Source: Arthrobacter sp. ISL-28
GTDB taxonomy: Bacteria > Actinomycetota > Actinomycetes > Actinomycetales > Micrococcaceae
Assembly: GCF_018613875.1 (NCBI RefSeq)
Contig: NZ_JAGGPJ010000006.1
Location: forward strand, 11,002-75,001
Length of the DNA: 64,000 bases
Direction of reading: 5' to 3'
Below, in pieces: positions 15,980 through 25,111 of the stretch. The number at the start of each line of letters is the position of its first letter. Position 1 is the stretch's first letter. The notes below the pieces were generated by a model, which saw only the letters and a list, made by a program, of their open reading frames with translations, did not search any database and was not told the origin of the DNA. A program made the position numbers and the translations under genes.

Positions 15980-15992
15980 TGACAACCGTGTG

Positions 15993-16265
15993 TCAGAGAG
16001 TAATACGGAACGGCCCGACGCCGAATCCGCTCACCACGCGCGCGCCGGGAACCACGACGTCGGACTCGGTCCGGACCTTCAGGCCGGACCGGCGCTGCAG
16101 TTCCCAGGTGAGAATGCCCTGGGCCACCCTGCGGTACGTGGCGAGGCCCTCACCGAGGTACGCCTGCGTCACCAGGCACGGGAAACCCTTCGGCGGGGGT
16201 CCGTCCTCTGTGGAACCGATGCCCGGATAGTTGAGTTCACCTCGAGCCAGACGCTTTTCAGTCAT
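15993..16265 (-). pseudogene. DUF1990 protein, C-terminal half missing
   Basis: Residues 1-86 follow the DUF1990 pattern: ELNYPGIGSTEDG, then QAYLGEGLATYRRVAQGILT and the end of the first half, VVSGFGVGPFRI. DUF1990 proteins normally run to about 170-190 residues, with APCRVVY-type sequence after GPFRI. Here three foreign codons (I-T-L or T-L) and TGA follow. The gene is cut exactly where the anomalous region begins, so its second half was deleted or lies beyond the island. Its start overlaps the MmcQ stop by 8 bases, an old operon arrangement. Probably non-functional. Confidence 0.7.
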
Positions 16266-16662
16266 TGCCCACCAGCCGGGCCCAACCGAGTTGTTCCCGC
16301 TGTTTGCGGCTCAGTGAAGCGACCACGAGGTCATAGGAATCCTCCACCATGTCGCGGATCATGGAATCAGGCAGGGAACCGTCGAGCCGGACGCCGTTCC
16401 AGTGTGTCTTGTTCATGTGCCACGCGCCGGTGATTTCGGGATGCGCCGCCCGGAGCTGCTCGGCCAGCGCGGGCTCGCACTTGAGGCTCACCGACCAGTC
16501 GGCCAGATCCATCGTGGACGCCGCGAACATTTTGGCCTCCTGCCGGGCGCCTCCGGATACTGCCGCCCGGACTTTGAAGACGGATGTTTCCGGGCCGAAG
16601 GGAAAGTCCTCGAAGGCACCGGGAAACGACAGGCAGATTTCCCTCAATTCAGCTGGATCCAT
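16258..16662 (-). CDS. MmcQ/YjbR-family protein
   Basis: A 134-residue protein of the YjbR/CyaY-like fold. It shows the family landmarks CLSFPGAFEDFPFGPE at the N-terminus, SLKCEPALAEQLRAAHP in the centre and AWHMNKTHWNGVRLDGS with the conserved His and Trp. Proteins of this family are small cytosolic, possibly DNA-binding factors of undefined role. It is upstream of, and overlaps, the truncated DUF1990 gene. Complete length; start ATG 16662 is close to the divergent dioxygenase start at 16708, so the 45-base gap must hold both promoters. Confidence 0.85.
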   Translation of the reverse strand: MDPAELREICLSFPGAFEDFPFGPETSVFKVRAAVSGGARQEAKMFAASTMDLADWSVSLKCEPALAEQLRAAHPEITGAWHMNKTHWNGVRLDGSLPDSMIRDMVEDSYDLVVASLSRKQREQLGWARLVGND

Positions 16663-16707
16663 GCAGCGAGCCTACAAAGCCTTCTTCCACGGTGCTAGTC
16701 TGCGAGC

Positions 16708-17736
16708 ATGTCACCTGTTCAGGAGACCATACCCGTGCTGGACCTGGGCGCCGCACGTCAGGCCGATGGGTCATTCAGTCCGGAATTCATTGAGCAGCTC
16801 CGCGATGCCACGCACCGGGTTGGCTTCTTCCAAGTCACCGGCTACGGGGGCGCTCCTGGCCAGGCAGAGGATCTGCTGGCAATCATCAAGCGCTTCTTTG
16901 ATCTGCCCCTCGAGGAGCGGATGAAGCTGGATAACCGGCTCTCGCCGCATTTCCGCGGCTATACCCGGATGGGGACGGAAATCACGCAGGGAAGGGCGGA
17001 CGCACGGGAGCAGATCGACTACTCCCCTGACCGCGAACCCGTCACGGATTATCCCCCTGAGCAGCCGTACTGGCTCCTCCAGGGCCCCAACATGTGGCCG
17101 GATGAAGCGCTGCCCGAGCTGGAGCCGGCGGCGATGGGCTGGGCGGAGCTGATGTCCAAGGTGGGGAATGAACTATTGCGGGCGATCGCCGTCTCCCTCG
17201 AGCTGCCGGAGGACTACTTTGACGAACCCTTCCGGGATACACCGGCGTGGATGGGCAAGCTGGTGCACTACGTCGGCGGGGTGGTGGAAGCGGCAGGCGA
17301 TCAGGGTGTCGGATCGCACGCGGACTACGGCTTTGTCACCCTCCTGCTTCAGGATGATGTGGGCGGACTGGAAGTACTTCCGCCCGGAGCCAGCGAATGG
17401 GTTCCCGTGGAACCCCTTCCCGGAGCTCTTGTGGTGAACCTTGGCGAAATGCTGGAAGTGGCCACCGAGGGCTACCTGGCCGCCACCATCCACCGGGTGC
17501 AGGCACCGCCCCCAGGTGTGGATCGTTACTCTGTACCGTTCTTCTGGTCGCCACGGCTGGACGCGGTGATCGATCCGGTACCCCTTCCACCGAAGCTGAA
17601 GGCAGAGGCCCGCGGGATTTCCGATGACCCCGCCAACCCGATGCTCGCCTCCTTTGGCCTGAACATGCTCAAGGGGCGGATGCGCGCCCATCCTGATGTG
17701 ACCGAGCGCCACTACCCGGAGTTTATGAAGGCCTGA
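16708..17736 (+). CDS. 2-oxoglutarate/Fe(II) dioxygenase, isopenicillin N synthase family
   Basis: A 342-residue non-haem iron dioxygenase. The N-terminal DIOX_N region begins IPVLDLGAARQADGSF with VGFFQVTGYG. The iron triad is His and Asp in VGSHADYGFVTLLLQDD (about 194-196) and His in AATIHRVQAP (about 256); the co-substrate pair is Arg-x-Ser in DRYSVPFFW. Members oxidise diverse small molecules (ethylene-forming, gibberellin or beta-lactam-type reactions); in actinobacteria most are uncharacterised. It is monocistronic, divergent from the MmcQ gene. Confidence 0.9.
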   Translation: MSPVQETIPVLDLGAARQADGSFSPEFIEQLRDATHRVGFFQVTGYGGAPGQAEDLLAIIKRFFDLPLEERMKLDNRLSPHFRGYTRMGTEITQGRADAREQIDYSPDREPVTDYPPEQPYWLLQGPNMWPDEALPELEPAAMGWAELMSKVGNELLRAIAVSLELPEDYFDEPFRDTPAWMGKLVHYVGGVVEAAGDQGVGSHADYGFVTLLLQDDVGGLEVLPPGASEWVPVEPLPGALVVNLGEMLEVATEGYLAATIHRVQAPPPGVDRYSVPFFWSPRLDAVIDPVPLPPKLKAEARGISDDPANPMLASFGLNMLKGRMRAHPDVTERHYPEFMKA

Positions 17737-17756
17737 TCACAGCACCAGTTGCCAGC

Positions 17757-18182
17757 TTAGAGCCCGAAGTGCCAGCCTTCGCGGGCAGGACAGGAGTTCA
17801 CCACGACGTCCAGCCCGGCGGCCTTGGCACGCTCTACGGCGGCGTCGTCGAAAACACCCAGCTGAAGCCAAACCGCCTTGGCTCCCACCGCGATTGCCTG
17901 ATCGATGACAGGTCCCACCTTCTGGGAGTTCACAAAGCACTCCACGACGTCGATCGGGTGCTTTTCCTGCGGAATCTCGGCCAGCGACCGGTACCCCTTT
18001 TCCCCATGGACGTCGTCCCCATGCAGGTTAACCGGGATGATCTCCATCCCCATGCGGTCGCGGACATACAGGGCCACGTCATAGGCCGACCGCCACTGGT
18101 TGGTGCTGAGACCGACGATGGCCCATGTCCCTTTGGTTCGCATGAGGCGTTCGATGACTGCTGGATCGTTAACGTGTGCCAT
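17757..18182 (-). CDS. CoA-binding domain protein (YccU-like)
   Basis: A 141-residue single-domain Rossmann protein: WAIVGLSTNQWRSAYDVALY binds the nucleotide, followed by IIPVNLHGDDVHGEKGYRSL, IDVVECFVNSQKVGPVIDQA and AVWLQLGVFDDAAVERA with a terminal Cys-Pro-Ala motif. This is the stand-alone CoA_binding_2 family, structurally like the N-terminal domain of succinyl-CoA ligase. Cytosolic; physiological role not established. It converges on the dioxygenase gene with a 20-base gap. Confidence 0.88.
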   Translation of the reverse strand: MAHVNDPAVIERLMRTKGTWAIVGLSTNQWRSAYDVALYVRDRMGMEIIPVNLHGDDVHGEKGYRSLAEIPQEKHPIDVVECFVNSQKVGPVIDQAIAVGAKAVWLQLGVFDDAAVERAKAAGLDVVVNSCPAREGWHFGL

Positions 18183-18263
18183 GCATCTAGCCTACGCCTG
18201 CGGCGTTTCGTCCGGTTTACCGAACAAATGAATGAATGGCTGCGGCACCGGGAAAGTGAAAGT

Positions 18264-18303
18264 GCCGGGCTGGAAACTGATGGGGGACACCTTCCAGCCC
18301 GGC
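18264..18303 (-). terminator. Terminator of the sigma-factor operon
   Basis: A 12-bp perfect stem (GCCGGGCTGGAA / TTCCAGCCCGGC) 84 bases beyond the stop at 18387. Read on the minus strand the stem is followed by a pyrimidine-rich CACTTTCACTTTCC tail, fitting termination of the leftward operon. Confidence 0.65.
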
Positions 18304-18386
18304 TCTTTCATAGAGGTAATCGTCGGGAACGCTCGCCAGGTTACTCGGATCTCAAAAAAAGATTGAAAAGTTTTTCCATCGTGGCT

Positions 18387-19049
18387 TTACGGCTTAGCCG
18401 GGGTCGGGTGCTCGATGGGCGCCGGCTGGGTGGGGACCGCTGTCCGCGGGTCTGACGGCAGCTTCGGGCTCGTGCCAGGGACGTCCGGCAACTGCGACGA
18501 GACCGCTCGGCCTTTGGTCCGTGTGTCACCCGGAAGGGTTATTCCGTTGCCGGGGGCGCGCGGGGTCACACGGGCGGTCTGGCCTGGTGACGCCTCGGTG
18601 GGCGACGCGGCCCCCGTCGTCGAGGGAGCAGGCGAGGGCATCGGCAGGACCGGCACATCCGCTGGTGAAGGACTCACAACGTCAGCCTTCTTGGGAGCGG
18701 TGGCGTCATCAGCGGCCGGGAAAAACTGCACCACGGTGTGGCCCACACTACGGCGGAAATCTTCGCTGGAGGCGGCAACGGCGCCGGCACCGAGGCCCAT
18801 CGCTCCAACCACGGCGGCGCCGACGACAACGCCCATCCTGCGCTGCCTCCTGCGGCAGGCTGGTTCAAGGCTGGACACCCCCGGCGTTAGCAGGGCCCTG
18901 AGGTCCGCTCGGGGTTCCGGCGGTCCCTCCAGCGCGAGTGCACGCAGGTCTTCCAGCGTACTGCGGAGATCAGCGTCCTCTTCGAAGCCGGAATCGCGGA
19001 GAATCGCCTGGATCTCGCCGTCTTCCCGGCCCGTCGGCGTGGCACTCAT
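18387..19049 (-). CDS. Membrane-anchored protein paired with the sigma factor (possible anti-sigma factor)
   Basis: A 220-residue protein. The N-terminal 75 residues are cytosolic and acidic, then a basic cluster RRRQRRMG leads into one membrane helix (VVVGAAVVGAMGLGAGAVAA, about 72-91). The C-terminal 120 residues are Pro/Ser/Thr-rich and would lie outside the cell. Its start overlaps the sigma-factor stop by 4 bases (ATGA), so the two are co-translated. Single-pass proteins coupled to group IV sigma factors are usually anti-sigma factors; no zinc HxxxCxxC motif is visible, so the assignment is from position and topology. Confidence 0.6.
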   Translation of the reverse strand: MSATPTGREDGEIQAILRDSGFEEDADLRSTLEDLRALALEGPPEPRADLRALLTPGVSSLEPACRRRQRRMGVVVGAAVVGAMGLGAGAVAASSEDFRRSVGHTVVQFFPAADDATAPKKADVVSPSPADVPVLPMPSPAPSTTGAASPTEASPGQTARVTPRAPGNGITLPGDTRTKGRAVSSQLPDVPGTSPKLPSDPRTAVPTQPAPIEHPTPAKP

Positions 19050-19594
19050 GATGGCGTGTGGTCCTTATCCTTGACGAGTTCGCGCAAGGCGATGAGCCCG
19101 CGCCGCTGAAGCTGTTTGACGGCGCCCGGGGTCTTGTTCATGATGCCGGCCACCTGTTCGACGGAGAGGTCCGCGACGATCCGCAGGATCAGGACCTCCC
19201 GTTGCTCGTCGTTGAGCATGGAGAGGGTGGACGAGATGCCACCCAGCGAGCCGAGGACGTCGTCCTCGGCAGAGTTCGAAAACCGCCTGTCCTGCAACGG
19301 GTCGTATTCCGTCAGCTGCGGAGTTCTGGCGGACCGGCGGCGGTAGTCCACGAGCCGGGCATGTGCAATGGAGAAAAGGAAGGTCCGGAGGCCAGCGTGG
19401 CCGCCTTTGATACCCGTCAGTTTTGGAAGGACATCCACGAACACGTCTTGTGTCAACGCTTCGGGATCATCCACGCCGCGGGCCCGGAAATAGCCGAGCA
19501 CAGCGGGCGACATGGTGCTGTAGACGGCGCTGAAGCCGGAAGGTTCGCCGGCAAGGGCTGCCGACAATTCGTCATCGGTCAGCTGAGCTGCCAA
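19046..19594 (-). CDS. RNA polymerase sigma factor, ECF-like sigma-70 family
   Basis: A 182-residue sigma factor. Region 2 holds DPEALTQDVFVDVLPKL and TFLFSIAHARLVDYRRR (core binding and -10 recognition); region 4 holds LNDEQREVLILRIVADLSVE and GIMNKTPGAVKQLQRRGLIAL (-35 helix-turn-helix). It lacks regions 1 and 3, as expected for extracytoplasmic-function sigma factors. It is followed by a one-helix membrane protein, overlapping by 4 bases. The secreted Pro/Ala-rich gene directly upstream could be a target, though no promoter match was demonstrated. Confidence 0.85.
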   Translation of the reverse strand: MAAQLTDDELSAALAGEPSGFSAVYSTMSPAVLGYFRARGVDDPEALTQDVFVDVLPKLTGIKGGHAGLRTFLFSIAHARLVDYRRRSARTPQLTEYDPLQDRRFSNSAEDDVLGSLGGISSTLSMLNDEQREVLILRIVADLSVEQVAGIMNKTPGAVKQLQRRGLIALRELVKDKDHTPS

Positions 19595-19618
19595 GGAGCT
19601 GTCCTTCCCTTGCTGCTG

Positions 19619-19653
19619 GTGTGCGGCGGTAGTAAGCCTAGCCGCCGCACACC
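19619..19653 (-). terminator. 12-bp stem hairpin between secreted-protein gene and sigma gene
   Basis: GGTGTGCGGCGG pairs perfectly with CCGCCGCACACC across an 11-base loop, in the gap between the stop at 19681 and the sigma start at 19594. It could end transcription of the upstream gene; there is no T-run. Confidence 0.45.
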
Positions 19654-19680
19654 GTAAGCCCCTAGTCGGGAAGTCCCTTG

Positions 19681-20160
19681 TTACTTGCCGGACTTCGGCA
19701 GGTCCGCAGAAGCGTCTGCCTCAGCGCGGACCTCGGCATCGGCAGACACCGACGGCGCGGCCGGCTTGCCAACCTGCTCCGAAACATCCGGGACAGCCGG
19801 GGTGGCAGGGGTAGCCGGAACGCCTGCACCACCGGGAACGGCGGGGGTAGCGGGGATCGCTGCCTTCAGCTCGGCCTTGGCGTTGCTGTCAGCGCCTGAA
19901 GCGTCAAGCTTGGCCTCAGCGGAGTCGTCGTCCGTCGCAGCGTCAGCGTCAGCGTCAGACTTGACGGACGGGGACGCCGGAACTGCGGGCACAGCCGGGG
20001 CCTCGGAAGTAGCGGGAACGGCGGGCGTAGCGGGGGTCACCTCTGCATGCTGTGAGCTGGCAACCTGGGCTGCATTCGCCAGCCCGATGCTGGAGAAACC
20101 TCCGACAGCGATGATGGCGGCGCCGACAGCAATCTTGGTGGTCTTGCTAACACTCTTCAT
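19681..20160 (-). CDS. Secreted Pro/Ala-rich repeat protein of unknown function
   Basis: A 159-residue exported protein. The signal peptide is MKSVSKTTKIAVGAAIIAVG through GLANA-AQ (cleavage near residue 30). The mature part is low complexity: repeats of P-A-x-P-A-V-P and an acidic Asp/Ala segment (KSDADADAATDDDSAEAKLD), ending DLPKSGK. There is no recognisable domain, sortase motif or membrane anchor. GGATG-type ribosome sequence AAAGGATG precedes the start. It lies directly upstream of the sigma/anti-sigma-like pair, so a link to envelope stress is plausible but unproven. Confidence 0.75.
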   Translation of the reverse strand: MKSVSKTTKIAVGAAIIAVGGFSSIGLANAAQVASSQHAEVTPATPAVPATSEAPAVPAVPASPSVKSDADADAATDDDSAEAKLDASGADSNAKAELKAAIPATPAVPGGAGVPATPATPAVPDVSEQVGKPAAPSVSADAEVRAEADASADLPKSGK

Positions 20161-20312
20161 AAGAAAAAAACATCCTTTGGTTGGTTGAAGGCCGGGGCGG
20201 AAGCCGATGGGGGCGGCGACCGTCCCGGCGCTTACACCTACGTAATCGCGGCAGGAGGACCGTTGGTTACGCGCACCCGGAGATTCATTTGACCAGGGAG
20301 AACGTATGGCAG

Positions 20313-20344
20313 CGGCGGGCCACCTGATAAAGGTGGCCCGCCGC
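20313..20344 (-). terminator. Terminator hairpin downstream of purA
   Basis: CGGCGGGCCACCT pairs perfectly with AGGTGGCCCGCCG around a GATAA loop, 30 bases beyond the purA stop. It shares the AAAGGTGGC..CCGCCGTCG tail with the hairpin at 22721-22765. Confidence 0.65.
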
Positions 20345-20373
20345 CGTCGTACTTCTATGGAAAGAGCGTGGTG

Positions 20374-21663
20374 TCAGTCGTTGATGAGGTCGTTGACCAC
20401 GATGGTCTGGTCCCGGTCCGGGCCCACGCCGATTGCCGAGAAGCGTGTGCCGGACAGCTTCTCCAGGGCCAGCACGTAGTTCCGGGCATTCTCCGGCAGG
20501 TCCGCGATCGTGCGGGCGCCGGTGATGTCCTCGGTCCAACCTTCGAAGTACTCGAAGATGGGCTTGGCGTGGTGGAACTCGGTCTGGGTCATGGGCATTT
20601 CATCGTGCCGGACGCCGTCGACGTCATAGGCCACGCAGACCGGGATCTGTTCGATGCCCGTGAGGACGTCCAGCTTCGTGACGAAGTAGTCCGTGAACCC
20701 GTTGACGCGGGAGGCGTGGCGGGCCAGGACGGCGTCGTACCAGCCGCAGCGGCGCGGACGGCCCGTGTTGACGCCGAACTCGCCGCCGGTCTTCTGCAGG
20801 TACACGCCCATCTCATCGAACAGCTCCGTGGGGAACGGGCCGGCGCCGACGCGCGTGGTGTAGGCCTTGATGATGCCGATGGAACGCGAAATGCGGGTGG
20901 GCCCGATGCCCGACCCCACCGAGGCGCCGCCGGCCGTCGGGTTGGAGGACGTGACAAACGGGTAGGTGCCGTGGTCCACATCCAGGAATGTGGCCTGACC
21001 GCCCTCCATGAGCACCACCTTGCCTTCGTCGAGGGCGGTGTTCAGTACGAGGGTGCTGTCGATGACCAAGGGGCGCAGCCGCTCCGCGAAGGAGAGGAAG
21101 TAGGTCACGATCTCCTCCACGATGATGCTGCGGCGGTTGTAGACCTTGACCAGGAGTTCGTTCTTCTGGCGCAGCGAGCCTTCGACCTTCTGGCGCAGGA
21201 TGGACTCGTCGAAGACGTCCTGGACGCGGATGCCGAGGCGGGCCACCTTGTCCATGTAGGCCGGGCCGATCCCGCGGCCCGTGGTGCCGATGGCGCGGCT
21301 GCCGAGGAAACGTTCCGTGACCTTGTCCAGCACCTGGTGGTAGGGAGCCACGAGGTGGGCGTTGGCGGAGACGCGCAGCTTAGAGGTGTCGGCGCCGCGG
21401 GCTTCGAGGCCATCGATCTCCTGGAACAGAGCCTCGAGGTTCACCACGCAGCCGTTGCCGATGATCGGAACCGCGTTCGGGCTCAGGATGCCGGCAGGAA
21501 GGAGCTTGAGCTCATACTTCTCACCGCCCACGACGACGGTGTGCCCGGCGTTGTTTCCGCCGTTCGGCTTAACCACGTAGTCGACTCGGCCGCCGAGCAG
21601 GTCAGTGGCCTTACCTTTGCCTTCGTCGCCCCACTGGGCTCCGACGATCACGATTGCTGGCAT
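20374..21663 (-). CDS. purA: Adenylosuccinate synthetase
   Basis: A 429-residue enzyme that joins aspartate to IMP with GTP, the first committed step to AMP. The P-loop variant [11 protein letters not shown] with its catalytic Asp, the NNAGHTVV block with the catalytic His, [14 protein letters not shown], and [13 protein letters not shown] are all intact, and the C-terminal base-binding region is complete. The open frame extends five codons upstream to 21678, but the sequence GGGGGAGG inside those codons is the ribosome site of the second ATG, so translation starts [10 protein letters not shown] at 21663. Confidence 0.97.
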   Translation of the reverse strand: MPAIVIVGAQWGDEGKGKATDLLGGRVDYVVKPNGGNNAGHTVVVGGEKYELKLLPAGILSPNAVPIIGNGCVVNLEALFQEIDGLEARGADTSKLRVSANAHLVAPYHQVLDKVTERFLGSRAIGTTGRGIGPAYMDKVARLGIRVQDVFDESILRQKVEGSLRQKNELLVKVYNRRSIIVEEIVTYFLSFAERLRPLVIDSTLVLNTALDEGKVVLMEGGQATFLDVDHGTYPFVTSSNPTAGGASVGSGIGPTRISRSIGIIKAYTTRVGAGPFPTELFDEMGVYLQKTGGEFGVNTGRPRRCGWYDAVLARHASRVNGFTDYFVTKLDVLTGIEQIPVCVAYDVDGVRHDEMPMTQTEFHHAKPIFEYFEGWTEDITGARTIADLPENARNYVLALEKLSGTRFSAIGVGPDRDQTIVVNDLIND

Positions 21664-22022
21664 GGGATCCTCCCCCATTCGTTCGGGCCGCCCAGTGCCG
21701 ACCCACCAAGTGGATCCGCCACAGCACAGCGCCGTTCATGAGAATGCCCCGAAGTTCATCGCCCGCACGCATGGCGTTGGCCATTGAGCGAAGACGCAAG
21801 AGTTCCGGGGCTCTTACGACCCAAGTTTAGCCGATATGCCGCTGAACTCTTGCTTTCAGGCCTCGGGGCGCCGGGGCGGAACCGGCATTTCGTGTGGCTT
21901 GCTAAACTGATAAGGATCGACCAGGAATCGATCCACACCACATTTCAAACCATCCCGGACTTGGCGCGCCCGCTTTCCGGTATGGCAGCGTGACCGATCC
22001 CCGCAGGAGACACAGCACTTAC

Positions 22023-22658
22023 ATGACAGCCATGGCTACTGAATCTTTCCGTGAACAACTCCTGAGCCGCCGTTACGAACCTAATGTCGCAGCTGTTAAT
22101 GAGCTGTGCGACTCCCTGCAGGGACTTAAGCCTGGTACCCAGGTGCCTTATGTCGACCCCATGCACGATGTCGACGAATGCCGCATCATCAGCCTCTACT
22201 CCAACATCGGCGCTGCCTCGCCCTCCGGCTTCATCACGCCGGGGGACGACGAGGCCGCAACGCGCATGCTCGGTGTGCAGTGGAAGCTGGGGCTCCGGCC
22301 CGAGTTCATCATGCCGTGGAACGTGCACCCGTGGCACGTTCCGGGCGAGCCGAACGGCAAGTTCACGCCGGACCAGATTTCGGCCGGCTTGAAGCCGTTG
22401 CTGAAGTTCCTGGCGCTCGTGCCCCGCGCGTCCGTGATCGTGGCCCACGGCACCGAAGCCAACCGGCTTGCCGGACTCCTGCTTAAGACCGAGGTACCGC
22501 TGCTCTGGCGCCGCGGCCTGAAGACCTACAAGGTCCGCTCGCTCAGCGGCCGGGCGTTCGCCGGCACACCGGCCCGCCAGCAGCAGTACCTCGACGAAAT
22601 GCATGTTGTGTACGCGGACGCCATGGCACGCACCGGCTTGGCAAAAGCCGCCAGCTGA
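22023..22658 (+). CDS. Uracil-DNA-glycosylase-like protein
   Basis: About 211 residues from ATG 22023 (MTAMATESF), preceded by GCAGGAG; the frame is open from GTG 21990. ISLYSNIGAASPSGFITPGD resembles the first catalytic motif region of the UDG fold, EFIMPWNVHPWHVPG matches the N-x-V-P-W type block, and VPRASVIVAHGTEANRLAG matches the last motif. The catalytic residues depart from classical Ung, so it may be a divergent repair enzyme or an inactive relative. It is transcribed divergently from purA. Confidence 0.55.
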   Translation: MTAMATESFREQLLSRRYEPNVAAVNELCDSLQGLKPGTQVPYVDPMHDVDECRIISLYSNIGAASPSGFITPGDDEAATRMLGVQWKLGLRPEFIMPWNVHPWHVPGEPNGKFTPDQISAGLKPLLKFLALVPRASVIVAHGTEANRLAGLLLKTEVPLLWRRGLKTYKVRSLSGRAFAGTPARQQQYLDEMHVVYADAMARTGLAKAAS

Positions 22659-22669
22659 GTCCCCGCTCA

Positions 22670-22708
22670 TTGAGCTTGTCGAAATCAAGGGTCTCGACAG
22701 GCTCGACC
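22670..22708. repeat. REP-like palindromic intergenic element
   Basis: GAGCTTGTCGA and TCTCGACAGGCTC form an inverted repeat (GAGCxTGTCGA type). Elements with this GAGCCTGTCGA core are common intergenic repeats in actinobacterial genomes. It lies right after the UDG-like gene. Confidence 0.55.
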
Positions 22709-22720
22709 AGCTGAACGAAC

Positions 22721-22765
22721 GACGGCGGGCGGTCACCTTTCAAAAAAAGGTGGCCGCCCGCCGTC
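22721..22765. terminator. Bidirectional terminator between UDG-like gene and DUF3151 gene
   Basis: GACGGCGGGCGGTCACCTTT pairs with AAAGGTGGCCGCCCGCCGTC around a poly-A loop: a 20-bp stem with one mismatch. It lies between convergent genes and can serve both. Confidence 0.7.
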
Positions 22766-22774
22766 GCACTTAAA

Positions 22775-23206
22775 TCAGTTGAGGTTTTCACCCTCGATGG
22801 CTGCCTTGGCCGAAGGGTCCGAGTCGTTGAGGAACTTCTCGATCCGCTCCGGCTCCTCAGCCTCGTTGATCGCTGCGGAGGCGCGCCCCAGCCAATACAG
22901 TGCGCGCAGGAACCCGCGGTTGGGCTCGTGCTCCCACGGGATGGGCCCGACGCCGCGCCAGCCGTTCCGGCGGAGCGAGTCCAGGCCGCGGTGGTAGCCC
23001 ACACGGGCGTAGGCGTAGGAGTCGATGGTGCGGCCCTCAGTCCACGCTTCCTTGGCCAGCACGGCCCAGAGCAACGAAGACGTCGGGTGCTTTTCCACGA
23101 GGTCCAGTGCCTCCTGGCCCGCGTCCAGCTGTTCGTAGACCTCGGTCTCGGCAGGCAGGAGCGTGGGCTCAGGACCCATCAGGTTCTTGCGGAACTCGTC
23201 GGACAT
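22775..23206 (-). CDS. DUF3151 protein
   Basis: A 143-residue cytosolic protein, almost entirely actinobacterial. It begins MSDEFRKNLMGPEPTLLP, with YEQLDAGQEALDLVEKHPTS, then WAVLAKEAWTEGRTIDSYAY and NGWRGVGPIPWEHEPNRGFL, the DUF3151 signature blocks. It starts 3 bases after the fba stop, so it is in an operon with fructose-bisphosphate aldolase, an arrangement shared by many actinobacteria. The function is not known; a helical repeat fold is likely. Confidence 0.92.
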   Translation of the reverse strand: MSDEFRKNLMGPEPTLLPAETEVYEQLDAGQEALDLVEKHPTSSLLWAVLAKEAWTEGRTIDSYAYARVGYHRGLDSLRRNGWRGVGPIPWEHEPNRGFLRALYWLGRASAAINEAEEPERIEKFLNDSDPSAKAAIEGENLN

Positions 23207-23208
23207 TC

Positions 23209-24228
<1,020 letters not shown>

Positions 24229-24362
24229 GCTGACTCCTAAAGTGAATTTCGTCTGCGGGTTGGGTTGACCCTGGAGTAAACCTCGTCGGCTACGAACCAT
24301 CCTAGTCATTTCTTGGCACGGGCCGTTGTTCGGGTCACTCAGGCGGGTAATAGTTGCTGCAT

Positions 24363-25058
24363 TCACACACCATCCTGGCGGAGCTGGACGTGCTGGCCGA
24401 ACACGTGCCGGCGCACCCAAGCGTGCATGGCAATCGCCGCCGCCGAGCCCGCGTTGATGGAGCGCGTGGATCCGAACTGTTCAATCGAAAGGGTGGCCTC
24501 CGCGGCCTCGTGCACTTCGGGGGTCAGGCCAGGGCCCTCCTGGCCGAAGACGAGGACGCAATTGCGGGGCAGTTCGTAGGTTTCCAGCGGCACGGAGTCC
24601 GGGAAAATGTCGATGCCGATGATCGCCAGCCCCTCCCCCCGGGCCCAGGCCACGAACTCGTCCACGGTGGGGTGGTAGCGGACGTGCTGGTAGCGGTCGG
24701 TGACCATGGCGCCTCGGCGGTTCCACCGCCGTCGGCCGATGATGTGGACCTCCTTGGCGAGGAACGCATTCGCGGTGCGCACGACGGTCCCGATGTTGAG
24801 GTCATGCTGCCAGTTCTCAATGGCCACATGGAATTCGTGGCGTTTGGAATCCAGGTCCGCCACGATCGCGTCATGTTTCCAGTAGCGGTACTTGTCCACC
24901 ACATTGCGGCGGTCCCCGTCCGCCAGGAGGTCAGGGTCCCAGTGGTCGCCCTCCGGCCACTCGCCTTCCCACGGCCCGACGCCGACCTCCGCCTTGGGCT
25001 CCTGGGTTTCCTCTGCGGTGGATTGGGGGTCTGCTGGGGTCCCGGGCGTCTGAGTCAC
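24363..25058 (-). CDS. TrmH/SpoU-family RNA 2'-O-methyltransferase
   Basis: A 231-residue SPOUT-superfamily methyltransferase. After a 60-residue acidic N-terminal extension come motif 1 QHDLNIGTVVRTANAFLA (Asn and catalytic Arg), motif 2 NCVLVFGQEGPGLTPEV and motif 3 LSIEQFGSTRSINAGSAAAI, which form the knotted AdoMet site. The target (tRNA or rRNA ribose) is not readable. It is transcribed toward fba, 135 bases upstream of it, and is divergent from the HAD phosphatase gene. Confidence 0.92.
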   Translation of the reverse strand: MTQTPGTPADPQSTAEETQEPKAEVGVGPWEGEWPEGDHWDPDLLADGDRRNVVDKYRYWKHDAIVADLDSKRHEFHVAIENWQHDLNIGTVVRTANAFLAKEVHIIGRRRWNRRGAMVTDRYQHVRYHPTVDEFVAWARGEGLAIIGIDIFPDSVPLETYELPRNCVLVFGQEGPGLTPEVHEAAEATLSIEQFGSTRSINAGSAAAIAMHAWVRRHVFGQHVQLRQDGV

Positions 25059-25111
25059 CCCTCAACACTAGACTGGGCTCCAGAAGCATTCATCACCGGC
25101 GGAGGAACGAC

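Larger units (their letters stand above)
15384..15992. other. 600-base stretch without a gene at the island edge
   Basis: No supportable coding region on either strand. It holds several short GGCCA/TGGCC repeats (15,480-15,770), a strong terminator at 15771-15797 and a 14-bp inverted repeat at 15930-15979. The repeats suggest the end of a decayed mobile element, but I could not identify one. Confidence 0.5.

Noticed and set aside
20368..21741. 457-codon open frame opposite purA
   Set aside because: Antisense shadow of purA, dominated by Val/Asp/Gly; purA is certain.
22670..22708. CRISPR-like repeat
   Set aside because: Single inverted repeat with no spacer-repeat array; fits a REP-type element.
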